Below the pieces are notes generated by a model. It was not told where the DNA came from and made no database searches. It saw only the letters and a program-made list of their open reading frames with translations. A program made the translations under genes and the position numbers. 64,000 bases of DNA from Pseudevernia furfuracea (Eukaryota; Ascomycota; Lecanoromycetes; Lecanorales; Parmeliaceae). Shown here piece by piece: positions 22,957 to 33,101 of the stretch; the first letter of the stretch is position 1, and every line of letters begins with the position of its first letter. The stretch lies in assembly GCA_022315425.1 (NCBI GenBank), contig JAIUPT010000040.1:744001-808000 (forward strand). Direction: 5' to 3'.

Positions 22957-24623
22957 ATGTCTCCGTTGGCCTCTTCCTATATCATAATTGGCGCCGGTGT
23001 TTTTGGAGCGAGTACTGCGTTAGCTTTGTCCAGGGAAAAGCCCGCACCAAAGGTCATTCTGATAGACAGAGCTCCGTTTCCTTGTCCAATAGCCGCCTCA
23101 CATGATATAAACAAGATCGTCAGGTCAGACTATGGCGACATTTTCTACTGCAAGCTTGGCCTGCAGACCCTAGAACGATGGAGGGCAGACCCTTTGTACA
23201 AGCAGTGGTATCACCAATCTGGTCTTGCCAAAGCGACAGATGAACGATTCGGCAAAGTCCAGAAAGATTTCGATAATTACAAGGAACTTGGGGTTGACGT
23301 CAAAGCTGAGCTGCTTAACCCAGAGGATATGAAAACGAGATTTGAAGGGTTGTATGCCGACGGCGACTTCACCAATGTAGACGATATCCTTTGGAACCCT
23401 TCGTCAGGCTGGGCTGAGGCCGCGAGAGCGCTGAAAGCCACCATTGAAGCTGCCATTGAGAACGGTGTCCACTACGTATCCGCTCCTGTGGCAAAGCTTA
23501 CACTAAAGGATGGGTGTTGCACTGGCATCTGGACCGAAGACGGCAGAACTTTCAGCGCCTCCAAAGTAATTTTGTCTACAGGCGCATACACGGCCAAATT
23601 ACTTGCAGATAGTGCTCCTACACTGCCGGGACTCCAGGTCGGCGAAAGGATTACAGCTTGCGCTGTTTGCGAAGCGGCTGTTAATCTCACCCCAGAGCAG
23701 GCAAAAAAATTTCAGAACGCAGTGGCCTTCGCCCTTGATGCAGGAAACGTCCAGGGTATAGTACCCTTCGAATGACGAACTGAGACGTCTGAACTGATCG
23801 CATGTGTTCCTTGCAGGCGAAACAATGCCGCCCACGCCCAATCGACAGCTCAAATTCATTAGAGATGTTCCTTTTCGAAACACTGTCTATCACCCGGCTT
23901 CGAATCAATCAATCTCCGTTCCACTCACCAGCACCGAAAGGAGCCAATGGACTTCACCGGACAATATGCCCAGCGGGATTCGAAGGGAGATCGATACGGT
24001 CTTGAATGGCATATATGGCAAGGAGGCCAGAGGGCTTAGACCCGATGTCTATAGATTCTGCTGGTATGAATGAGTCCCTGACCCAGCCACCGCCTTTCTC
24101 ACAAAGAATACAGGGATGGAGTCACTCAGGACAACAATTGGTATATCTGTCCACAGTAAGTTATGTTTCCGGAGATTTCTTTGCCCTATAGAGATTGCTT
24201 CCTGGGTCGTAAGATATGTTGAGGGAGCAAGCTACTCCTAAGACTAGTCGCACGAATCAAGTTGTATTCCAAAGAAGACATGCTAATTCCTGAATCATTA
24301 AGCCCTCGCTGTCAGAATTTATGTATTGCCACAGCTGGTACGCCCCCCCATCCCCCACGGCTTCCGATGAGCATCTGCTGACAGGGCTTTACCTAGGTTC
24401 TTTCCATGTAAGTCTCATAATCTAAAGAAGTTGTCCTAAGTATTGCTTATCAACTCAAAAGGGCTGGAAGTTCCTTCCAATCATAGGCCAGTATGTAGTG
24501 GAGATGCTCAAGGGTGAATTGTCTGAAGAGATGGTTCGAAGATGGGAGTGGGATCGGAATTTCGAGGGCTACCCGAAAAATATACTGCTGGCCCATAGGG
24601 AGCTAAGCGATCTTGAAGATTAA
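22957..24623 (+). CDS. FAD-dependent amine oxidase, fructosyl amino acid / saccharopine oxidase type
   Basis: DAO/MSOX-fold flavoenzyme that probably oxidises a secondary amine substrate (fructosyl amino acids, saccharopine or sarcosine-like), releasing H2O2. Exons 22957-23755, 23817-24063, 24114-24155, 24303-24337, 24397-24407 and 24462-24623 give 431 aa; exon 5 is only 11 nt. The Rossmann motif GAGVFG lies at 12-17 and ends in the acidic IDRA that binds the ribose. Other family blocks are SHDINKIVRSDYG, FCWDGVTQDNNW and SFHGWKFLPIIG, the last two formed only by splicing. The usual flavin-attachment cysteine is probably the one in PRCQNLCIATAG, but this is inferred. No clear PTS1 is seen at the end (LSDLED). 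Exact substrate cannot be told from sequence. Confidence 0.88.
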
Positions 24624-24911
24624 TTGTGAAAGTCGAATTTCTATTTCATTCAGAGTACCTAAACATCATAATCCCAGCTCTTTCGGGATCAATCATCTAC
24701 CAATTCTCGACCTCTTTCGCCTCTGTCGCACTCTTAACGATCATCTTTATGCGTCCATGGCGACCAGGCCAAGACAGGGGCTTGAGTTTTAACTGGAATG
24801 ACCAACCCCGGGCAGCCATTGATCATTTGGAAAATTAGGCGGCTCCATCGGGAATTCGGGATTGAGACCAGGCTTGCATTCTCCAAGGACTTATCCCGGC
24901 AAACAATACGA

Positions 24912-26019
24912 TCATCTGGTGGCTGGAGAAGTTTGTGGAAGGGCGAGGGTCGCAGAGCCACATTGTAGCTGCGCCCTCAGCCAGCAACTTTTGAGCCAAT
25001 TTCGAGTCGGCTGACATTTCCGTTAGCAAAAGATGAATGATGCGGCGTAACGTCAAGAGATTAACGACCAATTTTGAGCATTTACCTTCCAATGCCGGAC
25101 CATCGCATTCAGCAATGGCAAAATCATCTGCTCGGGATATAGTTGGCCTGCGGCCACTGGCGTAGAGCTTTCTGAGTCAGTTTCTCTTCATTAAAACGCG
25201 TATAGAGCTGCTGGATAGGAGTCGGGCGCTGTATCCATTTCAAATACATTTTGATACATGAAACATGGCTTGCGATTTGGAAATGGGGGATAGAACAAGA
25301 CCGGAACAAGCCATACATAGGGGCAAAACCAGCCTTTAGCGCAAGAGCCCCGTTGGAGTACAGGACATGGGCGTGTCTGGAAGAATCTGAGGTCTGCGTC
25401 GATACCTATGAGCTTGTGTTCGATGCTAATTTTGATCGATTTGACGCTGGTAGTCTGCAATATGACATGTTCTTCTGTGCAGACGCAGTCAAGACCCTCT
25501 TCACCAGGCAACTTCTCCGCTTTCTTCCTGTCTCTTGGGTCGAGGAATGTAGCTTCTATTACTGTCTCCGTGAAAGTGCTGATAGCCTCCTGTAGAAGAC
25601 TACCGCTGAAGGTCATAACTTCACCAAGGCCTTGAACAATGACGTCGCCCCCGAAATGGGAGGCTCCAGCGAAGAAGACGTCCCGTGTCCGTACGTTTGG
25701 GAGTATTACTGGGTTATTGTCTCCCCATGGTGACAGATTAATTGGTAGCTTTCTTTGCCGAGGAAGTGATTGTGGCCGTGCTCGCTCTTACCCCGCGGCC
25801 AATGAGCATATTGCCGGCGAAGCGCTTGCCCCAGTTTCTCTTCTCTTCAGTATGTGGGGACGTGGGAGTAGAGCCAGTTCCCGGAAAGTATGACGAGGGC
25901 GAAAACAAGGTGACAGCCCGGACGGACTCTGTGGGCGTGGCGCCAGGTCGAGGTGGTAAAGGCGGAGACAAAGATGACTGCCCGGGTAGATGGGCGTAGT
26001 GTGAAGCGTTAGTCGCCAT
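24912..26019 (-). CDS. Uncharacterised fungal protein
   Basis: Proposed exons 26019-25792, 25748-25248, 25127-25086 and 25010-24912 give 289 aa. The first junction is well supported: a 43-bp GTAAGA...AAAG intron joins MLIGRG to LPINLSPWGDNNPVILPNVR in frame. The core contains DVFFAGASHFGGDVIVQGLG, FTETVIEATFLDPRDRKKAE and CVCTEEHVILQTTSVKSI. The N-terminal 60 residues are Pro/Ser-rich. The 3' structure is uncertain; a GTAAAT...GCTAACGGAAATGTCAG intron fits consensus well, but the tail it produces is not recognisable. An in-frame ATG at 26037 is an alternative start. No domain is recognised and no function is proposed. Confidence 0.55.
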
Positions 26020-26562
26020 TTTCAGAGCATGGTGCATCTCAAGCCCCGAACAGATTTCCAGGTACGGTAGAGGTACCCTTATGCTACGGCAGCGAAAGAA
26101 TCCTTCAGGCTACAGACGCCACCAACGTGCAGCATAAGCTGCAGACGGGCCCTGACGTGAAGAAAATAAGTTTGCGGCCTATAAAAACACTATCAAATTG
26201 CTTCGGCCCCATCATCGAACACGTTGTGGTCGTTAGTAACAGACGAATGCCTGATCTGAGCTTGGGTAGGTAAATGACTATCCGCGTCGTGAGAATCTCC
26301 GAGAATGTCAAAAAACGCATGAATTCAATTCGCGATCGGTGTGCAATCAGGACGACTTCCTCGTTATCATGAACCCATGATATGCATTTCAATGATCTCT
26401 TTAGCCACCAAGCATAACGCCATGGCGGTGCTTGCCACCTTCTGTCTATCAGATTGTTGTGCGCCTTTGCAATGCAACGCCGGACTATCCTCTCTAGTGC
26501 TAATGGACCATATTTGCAGTCGCGAAGTCCTATTATGTTGTCAGCCCGAGTCCACAAGTCAT
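26020..26562. other. Intergenic between uncharacterised gene and CSN4
   Basis: About 540 bp. A 156-codon minus-strand open frame (26105-26575) overlaps the CSN4 3' end but has Cys/Trp/Arg-rich, non-protein-like composition and is not called. Nothing else seen. Confidence 0.4.
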
Positions 26563-27816
26563 TCACGGGGAACAAACCGGATACAGAGCTTGCAACGTAG
26601 AAGCAACGCGCTCAACCTCTTCCGCAACACCTTGGACCTTGGAATCCCATTTCCTAAGGTCACGACCGACCACGTTACCAGCCAGCCCTCCATTTGTCCT
26701 CTCCCCACTACCTTCACCGCCATCGAAGAAGATCGTCCCGTCAATCTGGTCTATCCTGCCTGTCAAGCGTCCCTGTTCCATCATGCCAGCCGCATATTCT
26801 TCACTCCTCTCAGCGTCAAGATCCAGCAGCAAGCCAAGTTCTCTGATCCCGATGTTGTTATACAGTCTGGAAGCGCTCAGGAGATTGTGTTCTATAACAG
26901 CTTTTCGAAGGACCGTAGACCCATCACTCGTTCTTGCAAGCTGATGAGGAGCAAGGCTGTCTGCAAATTTGTCGACTTCCTCTACCGAGAGTAGACGATC
27001 CAAGAACATTTTCTCCAAAATGCCAAATTCCGCGACCTGAGGTGCTCTTTCATCTTTGTATAATTTTGCCAGAGTACGTGATCGCTGTGGGCCTGCGGGT
27101 GCTAATACAGCGCATTTTATAGCTGCAGAAAGAGCATGCATGCGTTCATCTTCTGCCAGTGTCACATTGAAGCTCACGCTGTGGTATGCTGAGCTGGCAT
27201 CGAGAAACCTCCGTCGAGCATCAAGGATTCGAGCTTGTGAGAGATGGAACATGAGGTTCAGTTCTGGGTCCTCCACTTTGTAGAGTAGATTCTTTGCCCG
27301 GTTCAAGTAGCTTTCCGCGCTAGTAGTGTCGTCCTCTTCGATATAGAGTCGGCAGATCCGCATCCAGGTCTTGACCTTTGCATCGTCCGAAATCTTACGT
27401 TGTGATGACTCCAGTTGTATTCCTTGTAGCATCTTTGCGGCATCAATGAAGTCTTCCTGCTCTTGGTAGGCATCGGCCATGATTTCCCGTATCATAGCAT
27501 CTTGCTCCTCAAATGATACAACCCTTGACTCCAAAGTCTGTAAGGCATGGGTACCGACCTCAATCTTGGACTCTGTACTCTTGATTGAGTTGATCGCTTC
27601 AACAGCTGATGCCAGCAACGGTCTCGCCGCTACAACGCCCAAAGAATCTCTCAGTATCGAGTCGATGAACGCCGTAAGATTCAATGGCATTTGGGAGGGA
27701 TTTGAGCAGGAGGTGATCTGGCTTAGAAGATCATTGTAGCCCGACGTTTTGTCTGATTGAGAGATTGACGGGTTCTCCAACTTTGCAAGAGCTTTGCTAA
27801 CATCTAAAGTCTCCAT
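26563..27816 (-). CDS. csn4: COP9 signalosome subunit 4 (CSN4), PCI-domain protein
   Basis: Subunit of the COP9 signalosome, the complex that removes Nedd8 from cullin-RING ligases and controls light response and development in moulds. A single intronless exon encodes 417 aa, the usual CSN4 length. N-terminal TPR-like helices carry the family blocks EEQDAMIREIMADAYQEQED, RICRLYIEEDDTTSAESYLN and AAIKCAVLAPAGPQRSRTLA. The C-terminal PCI winged helix (about 300-365) includes VLRKAVIEHNLLSASRLYNN and MMEQGRLTGRIDQIDGTIFF. The upstream TTG at 27828 was rejected in favour of ATG (METLDVSK). Confidence 0.95.
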   Translation of the reverse strand: METLDVSKALAKLENPSISQSDKTSGYNDLLSQITSCSNPSQMPLNLTAFIDSILRDSLGVVAARPLLASAVEAINSIKSTESKIEVGTHALQTLESRVVSFEEQDAMIREIMADAYQEQEDFIDAAKMLQGIQLESSQRKISDDAKVKTWMRICRLYIEEDDTTSAESYLNRAKNLLYKVEDPELNLMFHLSQARILDARRRFLDASSAYHSVSFNVTLAEDERMHALSAAIKCAVLAPAGPQRSRTLAKLYKDERAPQVAEFGILEKMFLDRLLSVEEVDKFADSLAPHQLARTSDGSTVLRKAVIEHNLLSASRLYNNIGIRELGLLLDLDAERSEEYAAGMMEQGRLTGRIDQIDGTIFFDGGEGSGERTNGGLAGNVVGRDLRKWDSKVQGVAEEVERVASTLQALYPVCSP

Positions 27817-28221
27817 CCTTTGGTTCAAAGATTCGTGTTCTAGGATCTGACCCCGACCATTGTTGGTGGTTTGCTGAGTGCCAGTGTGTTTTTTGTAGTT
27901 GTGAATATGATGTGTTTACGAATGGTTGGGCTCCAACCATATTTGGAAGTTTGATAGGGCTGGGAGTGGGATTCTTCTATCACCCTCAAAATTGCTCCCA
28001 CTACGATTTCAACTTATTATCAATTCAAGACCCTGTTCAGAGTTGCGGCCCTTCTTTATGTTTCTACTGCCTCTTTAAGGCACAGAAGTGAGCGTTCACG
28101 TAGGAAAATGAAATCACTGATAGAAAGGTCCTTCTATCTTTGTACAGCATGTACTCATGGATTGGGAAACCTTATATTTGACGGGCGCATGAAAAGTACG
28201 TGGAGCAATTTGAGAGATCCT
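27817..28221. other. Intergenic, CSN4 promoter / ATP4 3' flank
   Basis: About 400 bp with no supported gene or recognisable control site. Confidence 0.4.
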
Positions 28222-29131
28222 TTATTGTGCCTTGGACGATACGATCTCTGCGCGACTTGTCAGCATTACAGAACCGTGACACGAGGCGTCTCAGTTACGT
28301 ACTCTCAACGTCCGCAACACTTTGCTGAAGGATTTGTTGCATAGTCTTCGGGTTCTCGAGCTCCTTCGTGATCTTGCTGATAATGCTCTCGGCGAGCTCC
28401 TTCTGTTGTCGTTGCTTGACCTGACCTTCATATCTCACCCACGAATCTAGTACCGACTTCGCTTCGGCAGCCAGAGCGGTCTTCTGCTCCAGCTCGAAAG
28501 CCTGAGCTTCAAGCTTGGCCGTTTCCTAGTACGAGTCAGCCACTATCCTCAATTGCAGATTCGTCCCCTGGTGGGAGTACCTTCGAGACCTCAAACAGCT
28601 GTTTCGTAACATCAATCACGCTTCCCAGCTCTTTGACATTGTTGATCCTGGCCTTCACTGCGCTGGTGTGATCTTCCCTTGCAGCATTCAGGATGTTCTT
28701 GATCTTATTCACTTGACCATCGGCCCAGTCCTTGTACATTGGTCCACCATAGTGGAATACAGCCCAGAAAACACTTAAGGTGGCCAGCATAACAATGGAT
28801 TCTTCGTTGACGACGTAGAACTCATTGCTTATCGCGAAGGCTGAGAGCGAAGCCCCGACGGACAAGATGGCTGTTTTGGAGATCAAAGAGGAGCCGGGCA
28901 GAGCATCAATAATTGACTGTGCCTTCTTCGATGGTTCTTCTGTGGGGACGTTGGATGCATATCGCCTTGAGGTCAGAGTGATGGAGAGCGGAGGGAGGGT
29001 GCGGATGGGAAGAGCTGGTCGAAGTCGGGCAGCGCCTACTATAGATTAGCATAAACCTCAATGCCAGAGAAACGGGTTTTATCAAAACTCTAGAACTCAC
29101 CGACAGCGCTTCTTGCCAGTCTTGATGCCAT
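28222..29131 (-). CDS. atp4: Mitochondrial F1Fo ATP synthase subunit 4 (subunit b)
   Basis: Peripheral-stalk subunit b of the mitochondrial ATP synthase, encoded in the nucleus. Exons 29131-29101, 29038-28581, 28525-28303 and 28247-28222 give 245 aa. The Arg/Ser/Ala-rich N-terminus (MASRLARSAV, later LTSRRYAS) is a mitochondrial presequence with a typical RRYAS cleavage region. Two hydrophobic segments follow (TAILSVGASLSAFAIS and ESIVMLATLSVFWAVFHYGG), then a long charged helix for the stator stalk. A 55-bp intron near the end is needed to reach VEKIVSSKAQ; without it the frame stops at once after EST. The start is 160 bp from the NOC4 ATG. Confidence 0.93.
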
Positions 29132-29291
29132 CGCGGTTATGTGGTCGTTGAACGGGAGAGCTCGAGAGCTTGACAGAGATGTATCTGGGAGATCACCTTT
29201 CCGGATTGGCCCTAGCGGTCTTGGCGTTTAACAAATTCGAAAGGCCAAGGGGCCCGAGCTTTGACTTCCACAGGACAAACCTCACATCACA
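29132..29291. promoter_or_regulatory. 160-bp bidirectional promoter ATP4 / NOC4
   Basis: The two ATGs are only 160 bp apart on opposite strands. An inverted CCAAT box (ATTGG, 29205-29209) lies in the middle, a plausible Hap-complex site serving both a respiratory and a ribosome-biogenesis gene. No TATA box is seen. Confidence 0.5.
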
Positions 29292-31021
29292 ATGGCCAAA
29301 ACTTCCACAAGCGGGCTCGAGCCTGGAAAGAAGAGGAAGCGGAAGGGTGAAATATCCCATGTTTCGAAGAAGAGCCGGATGATGCTCCTGGACTCGCCCC
29401 AGGAAGTCGACTTCCACGATCAAGCTCTGCAGCTTGAGGAAGAGATACTTGAATCACGCACTAATTACAACAGCATTCATACGCTACTAGAATACTTGCA
29501 AGGAAATGATGGGTCAGAAAATGATGACACTATTGCCGCGGTGGCACTCTGTCGAGTGTTTTGTAGATTGATGGCTCGAGGAAATTTGAGCAAGCTCCGA
29601 GAAAGCTTTGGTAATGAGGCTACAATAGTGCAATGGCTTAGAGAGAGGCTGCAGGATTACGAGCATGGATTGTTGCGGATGGTTGGAAACGAAAACGTTG
29701 CTAAACAGAGGACCGCATTGACTGTCGTTTTGCGACTTGTCAAGGAGAAAGCGTCAGACTTGAATCAGTCTGAAGATCCTGTCTGGCAGAGTGGTCTTTT
29801 CGGACAACTTGTCCAGACGCTGGTTGAAGAAAAAATTGCCGAAGAAATTCGGGCAGAGTTCGTGCAGGAATATGTGGAAAGATACGACGACGTCCGATAC
29901 TATACCTTTGCATGTTTAGCGTAAGTACCAAGCCCACCCTGACCGGACATTTGCTGATCCGCTCCAGTGACTTGGCCTCCAAACAATGTTCAGAGACTCT
30001 TGTGCAAAACATTCTCACGATCTTGGCCGTCATAGGATCTATCCCCGAACAGCCGGAAGAGATTGTATCTTTCTACGTTGGGCCTCCCAACAAAGCAAAG
30101 CATGATCTTCACTCTTTGACTGCACATAAGAAGCAGGCTCAGAAGGCATGGATAGGACTGCTGCGTCAAGATCTTAGCAAAAGTCAGCGCAAAACTATTC
30201 TAGAGCTTATTTCACATCGAATAGCGCCCTGGTTTTTGAAAGTGGAGTTACTCATGGACTTTTTAACTGACTCGTTCAATGCTGGCGGGTCAACCTCGCT
30301 GCTCTCGCTCTCTGGCCTTTTCTATCTGATCCAGCACAAGAACCTGGACTATCCCCAATTCTATCAGAAGCTCTACTCTCTCACTGATTCCAATATACTC
30401 CACTCGAAGCACCGCTCGCGCTTTTTTAGACTTCTCAACACTTTCCTAGCTTCGACACATCTGCCAGCAGCGTTGGTAGCAAGCTTTGTCAAGCGGCTCG
30501 CCCGATTAAGCCTCTTCGCACCACCATCGGGTATCGTTGTTGTAGTACCTTGGATATATAATCTCTTGAAGAGTCACCCCAATTGTACCTTCATGGTCCA
30601 CAGGAATGGCGAGGTTGATCAAGACGAAGAAACGTGGGGAGATCCTTTTCGACAGGAGGAATCGGATCCCATGGAGACAGACGCACTAGAGAGCAGTCTC
30701 TGGGAAATCCAGATGCTCCAGTCGCACTACCATCCAAATGTTGCAACTATCGCAAAGATCATCTCGGAGCAGTTCACAAAGCAAGCATACAATCTGGAAG
30801 ACTTCTTGGACCACTCCCATGGGACCGTAAGTGTCTTCGGTCATCTGGCATGTTCGAAATCGCTAAAAAACAAATCATAGATGCTCGAGGCAGAACTCTC
30901 CAATGACATCAAGAAGCCCCCAGAGGTTGAATATGAGATACCTCAGAAGATATTCATGAAGCACGATGCAGATTCAGCTAAGGAGGATAGCCTGCTTGTA
31001 AAGCTTTGGAGCTTCAATTAG
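29292..31021 (+). CDS. noc4: Nucleolar complex protein 4 (NOC4), CBF-domain ribosome biogenesis factor
   Basis: Partner of Nop14 in maturation and export of the 40S ribosomal subunit; nucleolar. Exons 29292-29920, 29968-30826 and 30881-31021 give 542 aa. A basic N-terminus (EPGKKRKRKG) is a probable nuclear/nucleolar signal. The C-terminal CBF/Mak21-type domain includes FWDCLSGLF-like LLSLSGLFYLIQHKNLDYP, FYQKLYSLTDSNILHSKHRS and FFRLLNTFLASTHLPAALVA. The end VEYEIPQKIFMKHD ... LLVKLWSFN is typical of NOC4. Splice phases agree at both introns. Divergent from ATP4. Confidence 0.92.
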
Positions 31022-31839
31022 GATGGCGTAAAACAGAGAAACCGCACAACCCAATGCAGCGTCGAAGACCTTTTTCATGCAAGCATCTGCCGTTCACTGG
31101 CCCACCATATTGTGTACCATGCCTAAGGACGGCTGTTGGTCTGTCGCGGCAAAAGCCATGGAGTACCAATCCCAGATCAACTAAACCTGCTCCTGCGGAC
31201 TTGGAAAGCCCGGCTAATGGACTTAAAACTGATTTAGTTGACCTGGTACAACTCTGTACAATCGAATCGCGCATAGTAAAAGCCGTGGGTGTTATGTAGA
31301 AAATATAGTCATTAGCCTAAACGTAGCCATTGTCCGTAGCTTGAGACAATGCAAAACCACGGCCAATAATGGGCAGCTCTCCCTGAAGACCACCAACCAA
31401 TTGTAGGAGAGTAGGAAATTTGTGGAATATAAAACAGGAGATGGTGTCCGTGATTCAACTGTCGCGAGAAGAACTGGTGGTTATTGCAGTTAGGGTCCTC
31501 GAGATTGATCCAAAATCTAGTCAGGTATAGGCAAGTCCTGTTCGTTAAGATTTTGTCTGAAATGCCTCATTTATCGATAGTTGACTCGCCTAGTATATTA
31601 ATTCTTTAACGGCGTGAGTGCTGCTTGTATCAGAGGCCGGAATTAGATCTTGAAATACGGTCTGTTACCAAGAACAGCGTGGATTTTGCCCTCTTGAAAG
31701 CCATGTTAATCAAATGAGGTTCTCACATCGTCGTCGCCGTCATCATTGTCCTTGTCATTATCACCACCCTCATCCTCATCATCCCCACCACTGTCGTCGT
31801 GATCGTCTCAGGCTGAGACTTGTCCCTAATTGTTGAATA
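31022..31839. other. Intergenic, with imperfect GAT/GAC trinucleotide tract
   Basis: About 800 bp without a supported gene. At about 31727-31808 an imperfect tract (gtcgtc, catcat, cctcatcc and similar) reads on the minus strand as a run of mostly Asp/Glu codons closed by TAA near 31711. It may be the acidic tail of the decayed gene just upstream on that strand, or a plain simple repeat. Confidence 0.4.
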
Positions 31840-32820
31840 TCACGGCGAAATACGATCTGGCAGCGGTTCAAAGACGGAGTGTCCTTCAAGCCATGGCCGA
31901 TGGTGCCAATCGAAGAAAGACATGGTCATTAATCCGGGGTCGGCCACCGAGGCGAGTTTTCCTGCGCAGTAGGTGGATATATTTACGTACCCATCTCGAG
32001 ACTACTTATCCCCTCTCCATAGTAATCCCAAACGAGGAGGTCAAATTGCTTGAGATTCGCCGTGAGCTCCGGGCGGGCAGCCAGATCTGCACATGCTTTC
32101 TCAAAGGTCGATTTCTTGACATTACATTGTCTCTGGATGTCGTCCCCATCCTCGTCCTCCGTATGACACCGGGATCGAAGTCGTCTGAATAGATTCTCGT
32201 ACATGGACTAAGAAACCTTCAAGGAATGGAACCAACGTGTCCATTGTATCCACTTAGAAGCGATTAGGCGCATAGAAAACGTAAGAGGCCCCCATGTAAA
32301 TCTGGCGACTTAGGTAGAAAAGCTGGAAATCGACTTTGGGATACGAAGTGTAAGTGGTTCTTCGGTTTCTATGGTGGATTGAATAACAGTCTGGTGTCAC
32401 ATACGACCTCCGTCTAGAACCAGCCTTGTGCTTGTGGAACCCTGGGTAAGTTCCGGATGAGGGTTCCACCAATGTCATCACTAATGAGCTTTGAATCCCC
32501 GCCTTCGGTGTACATGTCTTTGACGACGAGGGAATGGGCGTAGATAAGTTTACATAAGGTAGTTCGGTGGGAAGCTTAGTGAACTTGGGACTCGGACGCT
32601 GCGCTACATGGTTTGACAAAATATGTAGAAAGGAAACAAGTGTCTTACGGAGAATCCGCCATTGTGATACACGATAGATCTCTCGGAAGAAGAGCTGCTT
32701 CAAAATATAAGTCGTGACTGATTCAGAACCGCAATTGGAATATCTGGTGCAATGAGAAGGGATAATTTTGATAGAGCACTCGTAGCGTCGCCATGCAACA
32801 GAAAGAGTGGGGAGGAGCAA
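31840..32820 (-). pseudogene. Decayed DUF7730/F-box-like gene
   Basis: Fragments typical of the fungal DUF7730 (2EXR/F-box-like) family lie in the right order on the minus strand but in different frames. They are FTKLPTELPYV near 32560, then QLFYLSRQIYMGASYVFYAP ending at 32254, then MDTLVPFLEGFLVHVRE with SIPVSYGG, then FEKACADLAARPELTANLKQ with LLVWDYYGEG (31983-32204), and finally ASVADPGLMTMSFFDWHHRP closed by TGA at 31840-31842. The NRF codons at 32254 are followed directly by TAA, and at least two frame changes without good introns separate the pieces. The calls rest on pattern memory of the family, and an unusual multi-intron gene cannot be fully excluded. Confidence 0.5.
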
Positions 32821-33101
32821 AACGTCAATTCCATGATTACTCTAAGGCTGAGCCAACGAGCCAACTGAACATCAACAACGGAGTGGCTTGGCTTTTGATT
32901 ATTTGTTCAGCTTTGCCCCTAATGGCTTCAACATTACCCAAAAGGCACTTGAGAAGTTATTCGGACATTCTGCGAATCAAGTGAATCACTGTTGGGCAAG
33001 CTGACTAGGCTCCTTGCCTCTTTCACTACCACGATCAACAACAAACACCCCTGGCGTCCGGCTTTGTCGCCGCGTTCAAATTTCCTTCTACCGTAGACAA
33101 T

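Noticed and set aside
26105..26575. 156-codon minus-strand open frame
   Set aside because: It overlaps the CSN4 3' end and its Cys/Trp/Arg-rich composition shows no domain or helix pattern.
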